Shown here one piece after another: positions 24,861 to 36,087 of a stretch of 64,000 nt of DNA. Both the position numbers and the translations under genes were made by a program. The number at the start of each line of letters is the position of its first letter. The first letter of the stretch is position 1. Location of the stretch: the NCBI GenBank assembly GCA_018398805.1, contig JAGFBZ010002245.1:2736001-2800000 (forward strand), written 5' to 3'. Origin of the DNA: Hirundichthys speculiger (taxonomy: Eukaryota; Chordata; Actinopteri; Beloniformes; Exocoetidae). Under the pieces are notes generated by a model. That model was not told the DNA's origin. It made no database searches and was given only the letters and a program-made list of their open reading frames with translations.

Positions 24861-25227
24861 AAATGAAACAAAAAAAAAAAATTAAAAATGAGGCAAAGTA
24901 GATTAGACTATTCTATAGTAAGACAATAACAACAATAATATAGAAAACAAATATACAACATTCACCAATGTCTGAGAAAACAAGGCTCACCATGATGATG
25001 TACAGTGGCTTATGGAGTCCGAGCTCCAAAGCAAAAACTACTACCAGCACCAGGTTACCCACTAAAGTTGTCAGATGATAAATTAAAAAAAAGTACCATG
25101 TCACAATGTGAAAATGTTCTGGCTGCAAACTCAGAAAGCCCACAATAACAAACTCTGACACTCGTGTGTAGTTCTCATCCACTTGAAACATGCTGAAGGT
25201 AGACTGAACCAAATGCTCTGTCAGCAC

Positions 25228-25835
25228 AGTCAGTCCAAGACTAAGACATGAAGAAATTGTGAGCAGAGCAGGAGTGCTAACCTCACCCAGTGGTTTTGAC
25301 GTGTGGCAGATGCAATTAGAAAGATCTCAGTTATATAAAGATTTTGTGCCAGAAAGTTTACTTGTGCAACTTTGTCTCAGACTAGGAAACATAATTAGCT
25401 CAGACAGGTTACCTAGGTAACCACTGAATAACTTTTTCCTCTTAGAGCCTAGTTTAAGAAATTTTACCTCAGCAGCCCCTGAAAAATGACAGAAATTACA
25501 GAGGCTATAATTCCTTTCAAGTGCATACAGGCTTTGAGCAAAACTGCCCCTGCTGTTAGTGGAAATGACCCTGAATGACCCTTGACGAGAGCTCTTCCTT
25601 ATGCCAGTATGACATGCGTGTGCTGTTTGGAGGATGCTGATGATACCTAAAACCTTTCCTTGTGTAAATATCTGTTTTCCCTGTCATTTCCCTTAATTGT
25701 AGGATTCCAGAGTTCACCTCATATCATATATGATATCATATATCATATAAAAAGAAGCAGAAAAGAAAATGGTAGGGTAGGGTCCAATATGACGTGGATC
25801 ACAACAACTTTAAGTTTGAACAGAATAAATATCCA
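25228..25835. other. Intergenic, no gene recognised
   Basis: Nothing recognised apart from a short AT palindromic stretch near 25722-25752 (repeats of ATATCAT and its complement). Confidence 0.6.
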
Positions 25836-25947
25836 TCCATCCATTATCTATACCCGCTTAATCCTCTGCAGGGTCACTGGGATCTGCTGGAGTCTATCCC
25901 AGCTCTCTTCGGGCGAAAGGCAGGGGTCCACCCTGGACAGGTCACCA
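25836..25947 (-). repeat. SINE/L2 tail fragment, antisense
   Basis: ATCCATCCATCCATTATC followed by GGGATCTGCTGGAG and CTGGACAGGTCACCAGTC is the reverse complement of the 3' half of the SINE at 20840-21233. Only the tail is left. Confidence 0.8.
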
Positions 25948-26169
25948 GTCAGAATAAATATTTGCAGCAAAATGGCAGTTAGTGTTAGCACAGGGACAAC
26001 ACGGCTAGAGGAAAAACAAAAAAGGACTTTAACAAAAATACGAAATCCAAAAATACCATAATACAAAAATTCAAACTTAACTTCAAAAGGCAGGGTGATG
26101 GGCAAGAGGACGAGAACCAACAAAAACAGGGAGCAGAGCAGGGAGGGCGGCGGGCCGGAAGGCAGGACC

Positions 26170-26197
26170 CAAAAAAAAAAAAAAAAAAAAAAAAAAT
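26170..26197. repeat. Poly-A run
   Basis: About 27 consecutive A residues; simple repeat in repeat-rich intergenic DNA. Confidence 0.9.
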
Positions 26198-26374
26198 CCA
26201 TGCAAAAAGTCACTCGCCCCCAAGGCCATAAGGCAGATGGGGGCGGACTCTGCACCGGACGGAGCCCTGAAACAGTCCAGGGGGGCGGCCTCTGTGCCGG
26301 ATGGGAGCCAGGGACTGGCTGCAGGGTAGGGTTAGGGTTAGAGAGAAGGTGGCGTGGCACATTCTACGGCTACG

Positions 26375-26453
26375 GAGGAACCACATCGTGGTTTTCATCA
26401 TTCGCAGGGGGGTCAAAGCCCCCATTAACCGCAAAGTGTGAGGGTTTACTGTA
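26375..26453. repeat. Pogo/Tigger-like terminal end remnant
   Basis: The minus strand reads TACAGTAAACCCTCACA then TTTGCGGTTAATGGGG, which resembles the terminal repeat of Tigger/pogo-type elements (CAGTNNTCCCTC...CGCGG). Only one end is present. A related end occurs at 61490-61562. Confidence 0.5.
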
Positions 26454-26569
26454 TTATAATAAGTATTCATACTTTGAAGAGATTGTGTCAGAAATTGCGC
26501 CTATTCAGAAGAAGAAACCACACCGACTTAGAAGACGCTAGACGGGTGTCTGCTGAAACCCTTCTTCTG

Positions 26570-26763
26570 AATCAGAATCAGAATCAACTTTATTGCCAGG
26601 TACGATTTTACACATACGAGGAATTTGTTGTGGCTAAGATGGTGCATGCAGTTAAGGGAAAAATATAACAAACAATGTAAACTAAAAATATTGCAATATA
26701 AATATATATACACAAGCTGTTTTTTGCATTAAGGGCAGAGTGACCAAGAGTGATGTGCCATGA
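26570..26763 (-). mobile_element. LINE 3' end (first part), split by another LINE
   Basis: Plus-strand sequence from GAATCAGAATCAACTTTATT to GTGATGTGCCATGA matches, with few differences, 62400-62598, the 3' end of the minus-strand LINE described there. The match resumes at 27501, after an inserted LINE. Confidence 0.85.
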
Positions 26764-27500
26764 CAGCATCTCCTGGTCTAAGAACGTCACCGCCATCACC
26801 AAGAAGGCTCAGCAGCGGCTGCACTTCCTGAGAGTCCTCAGGAGATACAACCTGGACTCCAACCTGCTGCTGACCTTCTACCGCTCATCCATCCAGAGCC
26901 TGCTGACGTACTGTATTACAGTCTTGTACAGCAGCTGCACTGCTGCAGACAGGGAAAGGCTCCAGAGGGTTGTGAAAGCAGCGCAGAGGATCATCGGCTG
27001 CTTCTCCCCTCCCTGTCAGACATTTACACCTCCCGCTGCCTCAGCAGAGCCATTAACATCACGAAGGACAGCTCCCACCCCGGCTCTGACCTGTTTGACC
27101 TGTTGCCCTCAGGAAGATGCTACAGGGTCATCAGGTCCAAAACCAACAGACTAAAAAGCAGCTTCTTCCCCAAAGCCATAACCGCCCTGAACCAGTCTGT
27201 GTAATATTCCACTAGATGTGTAAACTAACAAAAAAAAAAATCTGTATATAGCATCTGTATATAGTATCTGTTATGCCGTCTCAGGACTTGACTGTGCACC
27301 TTACTTCCTCATACCCCCACCTTCTTTTATTCGTACTACCTCGATTATCTGCACTATTTCTCTCTACATTGCATATCTTTGTGATCTTTGTGTTTTGTAC
27401 TTTGCACTCTTTTTTGCACTGTAACCGGAGAGGCTGCTTTTAATCTCATTGTACCTATGTACAGTAACAATAAAGGATTCTATTTTATTCTATTCTAGAA
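26764..27500 (+). mobile_element. 5'-truncated L2/Rex-like LINE inserted in the LINE above
   Basis: The frame from 26750 encodes the C-terminal end of a non-LTR reverse transcriptase: ITKKAQQRLHFLRVLRRYN, then FYRSSIQSLLTYCITVLY and AAQRIIGCF. A frame change near 27010-27030 follows. Fragments of the usual end (DLLPSGRCYR-like) can be read in another frame. The untranslated tail ends AACAATAAAGGATTCT with a (TATTC)n tail. 5' truncation and a simple-repeat tail are typical of this LINE clade (established). It interrupts the copy at 26570-26763/27501-27572. Confidence 0.85.
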
Positions 27501-27572
27501 AAATGTCCAAATGAACAAGTAGTGCAGACTGAGCATTAATGTAACGCATAGTGATCTGAGTTCTGTCAATGT
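27501..27572 (-). mobile_element. LINE 3' end (second part)
   Basis: AAATGTCCAAATGAACAAGT continues the repeat interrupted at 26763; the uninterrupted equivalent is at 62599-62675 (AAATGTGCAGATGAACAGGT). Confidence 0.85.
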
Positions 27573-28403
27573 GAGTCAATGTTTAGGTTTAGGTTTAGCC
27601 CCTTTAGGCTGACCCCTCTTTTGCATAGGACTATGAATATTCAAAGATATAAAAGCAGAGGATCGTCCTTTGTTTATTCTCTTGTCTCTTGTTTTTGCTT
27701 CTTGTCTTTTGCTCTCTGGCTCTCTTGCCTCTCCTGCCCTCTCGCTTCTCTCGTTTTTTTTGCGCGTTTTTGCTTTCTTTGTTCTAATTTGTTGGCCAAT
27801 GCTTATTTTGTGGTCGCCTGGTGTTTTCAATGCAGAGACCTAATAATTATTCTTGTTTTTACTCAGAGCAGTTTAATGTCTAAGTCGTTTTGGGGTCAGA
27901 GTCCCTCCTTCTGATCTTCACATCAATTTTTAAATTCTTTTGTAACTTTTACGGCAGCGGGCAAGCGTCTCAAAAAGAACTTCATAATTTTGACGCTGTG
28001 TGATCCAGAATCCCCGCGTTCCGAACTCTTATCAGTAACTTAGCCAATTTTGTCAGCTTCAGTTTTCTTTTTGGGCTCAATAAACTTCCTCTGATATCTA
28101 CTAAACTGAATGTCAACTTAGCTAACATAAGCAAACAAACATGAAATAGGAGGAGAAGTCAACATATATAAAAAATGTATGTGTTTGAGTGAATGTCTGG
28201 AACAAAATGGCTACAAAAATGGCAAGTGAGATCATGTGTGTGATTATCACACCTAGAGTAGCTGGGTGCCAAAAAGAACAAAGGAGATCTTGAGGCCTTT
28301 TGGCCAAGATGGAATGGAGTATGTGGTTAGTAAGAGAAGAGAAAACAAAGAACAGAGAGTAAAATCAACAAAGCCATAATGTTTTCTCGCAACCAGCAAC
28401 ACC
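27573..28403 (+). repeat. LTR-like or retroelement-derived stretch
   Basis: A TATA box (GATATAAAAGCAGAGG) lies near 27646 and an AATAAA near 28077, a spacing compatible with an LTR promoter and polyadenylation site. The segment 28092-28175 (GATATCTACTA, CTAACATAAGCAAA) recurs at 53681-53762, so it belongs to a dispersed family. A (TTTAGG)-like triplet near 27581 is not taken as telomeric. No coding part was found. Confidence 0.35.
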
Positions 28404-29605
28404 TAGGGGAGAGTGAGGTAATGTGAGATGGTTTTTACTTCCTGCCCCCCTCTAAGCATGCTAAATTGATGTAGGATTTTTAGGATATTTCCTAAGAACC
28501 GAAACGATCGGAATGTTTGCCGGACTAAAGACGGTGAAAATATGACCGTTTTTAAAAAGTGGTCAAGTGTCTCATTTTACCCCAGCTACAGGGGGAAACT
28601 GAGACAAAGCCCAGATTTCAAGGGGGTAAAGTGACCCTGCTTGGGGTAAAATTATCCACTTACTTTTTTTTCCACCACTCTGGAGGTGACTGAACAAACA
28701 CAAATACAGCAAAGTATCATTCTAAAAGTGTTTTATTCACCATTCAGATGAGAGAAAAAAGAACCAATTCTACAGTAGGGGAACTCAGATTAGGACACTC
28801 CTCACTCCGTAGCGAGGCCTTCTACATTCCAGCACTGAAGGTTGAACGGAAAGATGAAGAGTTGTTCTCTTCACGTGGTCCCTCTGGGCCTTGTTGGTTG
28901 AGGCAGCTTCCTCACAACATCGCTTTTAGGAACATGTGCCACATCCTTTTGGTGTATGGCAAAAATGAGTCTCTGCCACACTTTCCCATTTCCCTGGATC
29001 CTTCTCAGGAACTGTATGAGTATTTCATCACCGTCAACACTCTCAACCTTACAAATTTAACGGACATTCCTGACTTTGGTTGCAAAATTGACCAAGACAA
29101 AGTTACCAGGTGACAGATCCATGCTCGAACTCGGATCTTTCATCGTCAGAACCTTCATGGAATGGCATGGGAATATTACTTTCTTCAGAGGTGCTGTCTG
29201 TGATTCTCCTCTGGATCGGTCTCTTTTTTGGTTTTCTTTTTTGCATTTTCTCTTTTCTTTCTTTCGTCTTTCTTCAAAAGCCTTTTCAAGTGTTGCATCT
29301 CAGAAGTATCAGTGAGGATAGCGGTCTTTACGCGCTTTCGTCTGGTTTGTTTTCTGGGGGTGCACTTTGGAAGTGCGATGATTTCCTGCGGAGGGACATA
29401 TCCAGGTCGGCTAGTTATTTGTCCCACATCTGTATCAGCTGGCGCGGGAGTGGGCGAATTCGTATGGGAGAGTGCATTATCTGCAGTGGGAGGTTCATCT
29501 TCAAGTGGATCATCTGCAGGCCTTCCGTACCTTCTGCCGGAGGTGGAGCATCCCCGGTGACAGCCTGTAGCTCAGGGTTTGACAGAACGGATGGTGCAAA
29601 GGCCT

Positions 29606-29902
29606 GGCCTGGCCTTTGCTGAGGACCAGGCCAGGGATGACAGCCAGGCTGGAGGTTGTCTGAGAACCAGACCAGGGAGGAGAGCCAGGCATGAGGCTGG
29701 CTGAGGACCAGGCCAGGGAGGAGAACCAGGCCTGAGCCTGTCAGAGGACCGGACCAGGGATGACAGCCAGGCTGGAGGCTGGCTGAGGACCAGGAAAGGG
29801 AGGAGAACCAGGCTGGAGGCTGTCTGAGGACCAGACCAGGGAGGAGAACCAGGCCTGAGCCTGTCGGAGGACCGGACTAAGGATGACAGCCAGGCTGAAG
29901 GC
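29606..29902. repeat. Minisatellite inside the pogo-like element
   Basis: Tandem units of about 50 bp built from GAGGACCAG, GGGA(G/T)GA, CCAGGC and GAGGCTG. Two unit types alternate (GAGAACCAGG and GATGACAGCC). The array resumes after the nested insert at 30875-30955, showing that the insert landed within it. Confidence 0.85.
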
Positions 29903-30874
29903 TATGGAGCCCCGTTTGGGTCATAATTCAATGAATAAATGAGTCTATTATTATGAAATACAGGCGTTTATTATTATGAAATACGCATCCAATATTATCA
30001 AATGGTTCCCATTATTATGAAATACATGTTTATTATTATGAAATATTTCCCATTATTATGAAATATATGTGTATTATTATGAAATATTTCCCATTATTAT
30101 GAAAAATGCAATTATTATGAAATGTATTTTTATTATTATTTAATCTTAGTTTAATCATTAAACTAAGATTAATGAAGTAATTATGTAAAAACTAATTCTT
30201 AGATTAAAAAAAAAAAGCTATTCTGAAATAAACTATTATGCATTAAACTTTAATGCATAATAGTTTATTTCAGAATAGCTTTTTTTTTTAATCTAAGAAT
30301 TAGTTTTTACATAATTACTTCCTTTTTTATAAGAATGAGCTTTTACATAATGGCTTCGTTTTTTCATAAGAATGAGCTTTTACATAATAATGACATTTTG
30401 CCAGTGGGCGGGACCAGTGGTTGACCTGCACGCTCATTGGCTGATCCTTCTTCATTCTACGCTCTGACATCGACTAGTTTTGGCCGTGAGGTCCCGTTAG
30501 CAGCGGGCCGTGGCGTCATCAAGGTGCGCTCCTAGTCCGATTGTAGCTTTGGAAGCTTGGACTGAGCTACGGGAAACCTTGACGAGGTTAGCAGACAATA
30601 TCGAAAAATGATAATTTATCAGGCGATACTATTTTGACCTGATTTGACGATTCACTATTCTGTTGCTTATGCCTGAATGAAAGAGCAGCCAATCACATAA
30701 ATGGCTCCGCCCTCTCTGCTGTGATTGACAATCCATTATTATGTAAAAGCTCATTCTTATGAAAAACGAAACCTTTATCATAACAATAGGAAATATTTCA
30801 TAATAATAAACGCCTGTATTTCATAATAATAGACTCATTTATTCATTGAATTATGACCCAAAGGGGGCTCCATA
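29903..30874. mobile_element. MITE-like element with about 75 bp terminal inverted repeats
   Basis: The left end TATGGAGCCCC and its complement at the right end (GGGGGCTCCATA) continue inward as near-perfect inverted repeats through GGGTCATAATTCAATGAATA and GAGTCTATTATTATGAAATA. A hexamer GAAGGC flanks both sides (29897-29902 and 30875-30880), a candidate target duplication; AT or TA duplication is also possible by shifting the boundary. The interior has no coding capacity, repeats TTATTATGAAATA many times and holds a long palindrome at 30174-30321. Confidence 0.85.
30174..30321. repeat. Near-perfect 148 bp palindrome
   Basis: The arms 30174-30247 and 30249-30321 are reverse complements with a single-base centre (C at 30248) and one length difference in an A/T run (11 versus 10). 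A smaller palindrome (AATCTTAGTTTA / TAAACTAAGATT) lies just before it at 30142-30170. Confidence 0.92.
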
Positions 30875-31741
30875 GAAGGCTGTCTAAAAACCAGACCAGG
30901 GAGGAGAACCAGGCTGGAGGCTGGCTGAGGACCACACCAGGTATGAGAACCAGAGCCTATCTGATTTTGGAGTGCCATTCTTGGCCTGGATTGCTCGGAG
31001 GTCCCGCCAGCCTGTTTATTCCATTATTACAAGCTACGCATGTCAGCCTCGTGTGTGTATCGTGCATCTTTCCTGCTGAGGCCTTTGTACTGTATAGACG
31101 CCTGTTTCATCCACATTAAAAATCATGTGTGGGGGAATTTATGTCAGTGCTTTGAAACACATCTTAAGGACCTCTTTTTCTCCATGACCTCAGTGGCTGC
31201 ACTTTCCATCTGTTCAAGGGAGGTTCAGCCCCAGGTTGTCTTCTTTTGTATTTCCTTGGAATGATGGATTTTTCATACTGTTTAAGACAAGAAAAACAAA
31301 ACTTACTTTTTGTCTCACTTTGCCTCCAGGGGAAAAGTGGGACAGTGTCTTACTTTGTCCCATGGCAATTGTCTCACTTTAACCCTCCACCACTTTTATA
31401 TTAAAACAACCTCTCTGCGGAATTCAGGCCAATTTTTGGCTCGCAGCACCGCATCATTTTAAAAGGCGATAGTTCGACAATATACATGATATGAGTTTGT
31501 CCCCTTGAATCAATTACTTTTAGCACCAGAGTTGATAAATTTTACTTTTACATCCAAAAAATGTAGAGTTGTACAAAACACATGCTTACCACAACACAAT
31601 GGAGTCACGCTCTTCATGGCCAAGGTGAAATGTACCGGCCTTGACAATCAGTCGCTCAAATGACCACAGGTGTGTCCTGTTGCTAAGATACAGGGGGTGT
31701 TTCACATTACCCAGTGTCTCACAATATCCCATTCTCCCCTA

Positions 31742-32055
31742 CTCTGTTGTTTCCTCACAGACGCACCAATGTGAAGTTCGCTTCACCTGTGTCTCGTTTG
31801 TTCCCTGGGTTATTTGAGTCTTGTCTTCTCCCCTCTTCCCTACTAATTTGTCTGTTGAGTGTTTCTCCTGCTCAGTCTGTGGTTTTTGTCATCTCTCTAC
31901 CTGTGATACTGGCTCCTGCCATTCCTTTGTGTTGCTGTCCTGCTGTCACACTACCTCCTGGATACCTCAGCTAAGTTTTATTTTCTTTGTTGGAAATAAA
32001 AGAGCCATTTTCTGTTGGACAATGCTGCCTCCTGATCTCCTGCATTTGGGTTCTA
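31742..32055. repeat. Dispersed repeat, related to 38790-39050
   Basis: CACCTGTGTCTCGTTTGTTC and TTTGAGTCTTGTCTTCTCCC have close counterparts near 38947-39000 (CACCTGTGTCTTGTTTGTTC). The stretch ends GGAAATAAAAGAGCC and CTGCATTTGGGTTC, which resembles the end of an LTR or other retroelement. The family is not identified. Confidence 0.5.
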
Positions 32056-32425
32056 ATCCTTACATATCTGGCCATCAGTTCATGACCTCAAGCTGAAGTG
32101 CACTTGGTTCTGCAAGACAATGATCCAAAACACACCTCCAAGTCTACCTCTAGAATGCTTAAACAAAACAAACAAACAAACAAAAAAGCAAGGTTTTGGA
32201 GTGGCCTAGTAAGAGTTCAGACTTGAATCTAATTGAAATGTTGTGGCATGACCTTAAAAAGGTGGTTTGAAACCCTCCAATGTGGCTGAATTAAAACAAT
32301 TCTGCAAAGAGTGGGCCAAATTCCTCCTCAGCAATATGAAAGAGTCATTGTCAGTTATCACAAATGCTTAATTGCAGTTGTTGCTGCTCGGGGTGGCACA
32401 ACCAGCTAGTCAGTTTATGTAACAA
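32056..32425 (+). pseudogene. Tc1-like transposase C-terminal fragment
   Basis: The plus strand reads EVHLVLQDNDPKHTSKSTS, holding the second catalytic Asp, then RFWSGLVRVQT (third motif region, degraded), CGMTLKRWFETLQCG and YERVIVSYHKCLIAVVAARGG, the usual C terminus. Stops occur inside, a (CAAA)n run disrupts one segment, and no N-terminal half is present. Confidence 0.82.
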
Positions 32426-35400
32426 TTATTTATTTCACATAGGGCCATGTAGGTTTGGATAGTGTTTTTTTTTCCTCTCTTCCCCCCCTTTAATAAATTT
32501 AAAATCACCACTTAAAAACTTCATTTTGTGTTTACTTAGGCTATCTTTGTAAAATATTTTTTTATGGCACAAGATATTGTTTTCCTATTTGCGTTCATTC
32601 AGCCTATTGTGGTTGATATTTTGAAGGCCATAGCTATCTGATCTCAATGTTCAATACTTCCATGCTCACTATGTGGTAGATCATTTACTGTACATTATAA
32701 ATGGCTGATGTATCTGTACACTGAATGCATAGTGCATACAGATGTACTTTAGACGGATTGTAACAAATTCAGTGTGATTTACCAAAAGTAAGAGTAACAT
32801 CAACGCTGATTATTCACACAAACACCACCAGGTTCAGATGAAGGCCTGCATGTAATTAAGGGCCATTTGTGGCAAATGAAATGCAGATAAACATGAGAGG
32901 TTTGGGAGAATAAAAAAGCTATTATGACTGGAATTGCAGTGATGGTGACTTAATTTTGTTAATTATAGGGTTTATCAAAGTTTTGATGTGTAAATGGCAT
33001 TACAATAGAGTACATCTAAATATTCTGGCACGAATGAAAGAAGAGATAGTCTAAAGATGTCGTGTCATATTGCTTGTAGTTACTGTGGATCTGCAAGTAC
33101 TGTAAAGGGATGACACTGTTCTACTCTTACCCTAATTTTGAAAATATCACAAGACCCTTAAAATGAGTAAGACAACAATCCAAAACTTCAACATGCGCAG
33201 ACATGAAATGTGAAATGTTCCCCAAATGTCAGTGCTACTTTGATGCAATGCCGTGAGCCTATGCAATGAGAATTTTAACTATTATTTCATACTTCTAAAG
33301 TTAGAATTTAAAAAAAAAATCCATTCTACAAGTGGCAAAAGCTGGCAAATAAGACATGTTTTGTCAACTTTAAGGCTGGAAAAAGTGCACCAACAATATT
33401 ACAGCTCAATGACTTTAGATGTTATATACACAGGTGTAAAGAAAGTCCCTTGTTGACAGGACTGCATATTTCTGATTAGTCTCTAAAAAAAGTAGCTGAA
33501 TAATACGAAGCTACATCATCTGTTTGATAAATATTTTTGCTTGTATCTGTCTCTACAGAAAAGGCAGGGGTTGGGGAGGTTGACACAAAGTCTCTGAGGA
33601 TCAATTAGGAAGTTGGTCACAGCAGGTGCAAGTAAGACTGTTTTCCTCAGAGAAGAATCTCGGTGGGAGGAAGCTGAGAAAACATGGAGCTCTCCAGAGG
33701 GTCAGGGTACAGCGCATTGTGGTGGGATTCCCCAGGGTCAACATGCAGATGATTCCCCAGAACTGTTTGCAGTGGAAGAAAGTAAAGAACAAGTTATGCT
33801 AACTCTGTAATCCACAATGATTGTTGAAACTTGTGAAAGCACTCCTAAATTTTAAGTTAAAAATGATGATAGAATTGCTTTTATCACTTGTCTCACTCTC
33901 AAGGTATCATATGTTTTTCAAGGCTTCAGATGAAGGGTAGTGTAATTACACATTTCCCCATCCTTTTTCTTTACCTTTTTCATTCCACGCAGGGTTAGAA
34001 GAAGGCTGGAACCTATTTCAGCCACTTCATGAAGTAAAAAGCTGCATTAAAAAAAAAAAAGAAAATTAAGATGGGTGCTCGCAGGCAAGCATGAATAGGC
34101 CTAGTTGATCAATTGCTTAAAAGTAAAATAATTCTATTATCATAATAATTTTTGTTTTTACATATTTTGAAAAAAATACCTGTACGTGGACACAGCATAA
34201 CATAAACTTCTACCACCCTGATTTCAACAAGAAGCTCCGGAAAACAGAATAATGGGATATACAGTTTCCTGTGATCTTCAGGTAGGGGATAGATTTAATC
34301 TACTTTTGTCCTCTTCATTTTTTTTCCCAGAGTTTATCTCTCACTTTTCACATGATGGTATAGGTTTCCATCATGTACTCAGGGAGCTAATTTCATTAAT
34401 TTGGCAACAATATCTTAATAGTTAGTCTCTATGGATAATGTTTGATGTTGCGTTTTGACTGTGGAGGCCTCAGGGCTTAAATAGCCCCTTGAGATATATT
34501 CTGATATTGTTTTAGGGACAGCACACTGAGCCTCATGAAATTAATAAGAATCATGAATGCATGTAACGCAGCAATGTAGTGAGTGCTTCCTCAGGACTTT
34601 GGGATTTCTGGCTTCTCCCTTGGTTTAGGAATGCATTTTTTTGCTGTAGTTTTCCATCCGCTTTCCCTTTCTAAATTAAATATGAAAATATTTTTAAATG
34701 GATAATATTGTCAAAGTTAATTTATTTGTTCATCTAAAATGCTGTCTATGGCAATAGAGCTGTTTCAGAAAAGTTTAACACACTGAAGAGAAAAAGTAAA
34801 TTCAAGATTTCTGTTTTGCAAGCAAAGTCTTAGCTTGTGTTGCAAAGCTGCATAAACATTAGTTAGAAACTTTTTAATACCACAATGTGTAGGAAAATAC
34901 GTTATCTTGATTCTACTATCAAATATCTATATGACTGAGCTCAACTAAGCTACAGATATTCTGAGGGCTCTATAGTGGACTCTTTCCTCTGTCACTGGTT
35001 GCTATTGTTGTAAAACTAAACAGTAACATGATATTGGATTGTGTGAAGATGAATGACAGTGATCACACCACAGTTAATGCTCAGGAACTTTTTTTAACTC
35101 ATCTGCAGACACAGGTGCACACACTCGGCAACAACACCTCTGAAAGCAGCACGGCTTCCAACTGTGCAAACCGGCATAAGTCATTATTTAGAACTCTGAA
35201 AACTGTCCTGTAACTACGGTGGCCGCCGCAATCAATAACACAAGACATAACAGATTTACTTTGCAATTCAACAGTGTGCCTACAGTTTCCATTTTGAACT
35301 TTTAAAAAATTATTTCTTTATTAAGTGAAAAATGAATCACTCCATCTTCTGATGCCTGGAAAGGTTTAGTAATTTAATTAGATCTCTGAAAAAAAAACAA

Positions 35401-36087
35401 AAAAAACAAACAACATTGTAAAAAAAGTCTGTAGAAATGACAATAAAAAACTGTCAAATAGCAACAGTTAAAGGCCGTAAAATATAAAATAGTATATCAT
35501 GGTAATAAATATATTGATATACCTTCAATCAAGAAATAATGCATAAATTTATAATTTACGGTCATAATATTTAGAAAACAAGACAAAACAAAGTCAAACC
35601 TTCATTTCTACAGGAAAAATATTTAAAATTTTTTGTGAAGAAATTTTGATTTTAATGAAAAACATGTTTATGTAATAGTGCTGTAATTTTCTATAGGATC
35701 AGATTCAATAAAAATAACTGTTGGCTATTGTGATGTTACATCATTAAGGAAATGTTGGGATTATAAATTACATTTTTATGTCAAAATTTTACAACATTAA
35801 TCAGTGGTCTGTTTGGCCTGTAGGTTTAAGTACAGTCTATGTCCCCATTTAGTTACTGTCCAGATATTAATAGTCCTAAGGGAAATCATTTAAATTATTT
35901 TAAACCCATCTCAAAACAACTTATTGATTCATATACATTTCAAAAACATGATTTTAAAAGCATATCAAATAATCTTATTGATCCTAATAGTTATCTCAAA
36001 ATTTTTAGATTTAAAAAATCTCAAATTATGGGAATATGGATCCCCAAACTGCATTTGTTGACATTACTTTTTTGGAGAGGTGCACGG
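32426..36087. other. Intergenic, no gene recognised
   Basis: About 3.7 kb of AT-rich sequence. Short open frames (for example at 33253, 33613, 35028 and 35839) show no recognisable domain. No RNA gene or complete repeat was identified. Confidence 0.55.

Larger units (their letters stand above)
22970..25191 (-). pseudogene. Olfactory receptor pseudogene, split by insertions
   Basis: Three pieces of one minus-strand odorant receptor can be read. The N-terminal piece (25191-24913) starts MFQVDENYTRVSEFVIVGF, with an N-glycosylation site, then TM1 (LVGNLVLVV) and the intracellular-loop/TM2 motif HKPLYIIMVSLVFSDIG. About 1.5 kb of repeats follow. The middle piece (23392-23190) gives the end of TM2 and TM3 with MIHYFGSLNSLILLSMAVDQ and YLAICFPLRW, the receptor MAxDRYxAIC motif with Arg changed to Gln. 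A frameshift lies at the FPEA/MIHYF junction. TM4-TM6 are missing. The last piece (about 23085-22970) gives KPFIYSLRTREIQ, the TM7 motif, where the expected Asn-Pro of NPxIY is altered. Insertion, deletion and frameshift make it dead. It is a different subfamily from the three receptors downstream. Confidence 0.88.
28838..31264 (-). pseudogene. Pogo/Jerky-type transposase, heavily decayed
   Basis: Minus-strand fragments appear in the expected order. Near 31262 is IPRKYKRRQPGAE, the start of the N-terminal CENP-B-type helix-turn-helix region, with the initiator Met apparently changed to Ile. Near 31120-31060 is NVDETGVYTVQRPQ, the region of a catalytic Asp in pogo-type DDE domains. At 29427-29190 is KRVKTAILTDTSEMQ followed by a Lys/Arg-rich coiled segment, then at about 29115-28840 GNFVLVNFATK, KVESVDGDEILIQFLRR and KSDVVRKLPQPTRP, a C-terminal domain often found on these transposases (recognition from memory). 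Stops, frame changes, the minisatellite and the nested insert remove most of the catalytic core. Confidence 0.78.
28406..31739 (-). mobile_element. Pogo/Tigger-like DNA transposon with nested insert
   Basis: The ends GGGGAGAGTGAGGTAATGTG (28406) and, on the other strand, GGGGAGAATGGGATATTGTG (from 31739) form terminal inverted repeats, each abutting TA (28404-28405 and 31740-31741), the target duplication of the Tc1/mariner/pogo group. The interior carries a decayed minus-strand transposase, a minisatellite and a 972 bp MITE-like insert. Total span is 3334 bp, about 2.35 kb without the insert. Confidence 0.85.

Noticed and set aside
26326..26342. TTAGGG-type telomere-like repeat
   Set aside because: Only two or three units, far too short for a telomere or an interstitial telomeric array.
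25848..26541. Overlapping frames of 148-170 codons
   Set aside because: They span a SINE tail, a 27-base poly-A run and a transposon end; no domain is present.
27578..27598. TTTAGG repeats
   Set aside because: Three units by chance in repeat DNA; not the vertebrate telomere motif.
28748..29622. Plus-strand open frames in the pogo-like element
   Set aside because: They lie opposite the real, minus-strand transposase remnants (LPQPTRP, TAILTDT motifs).
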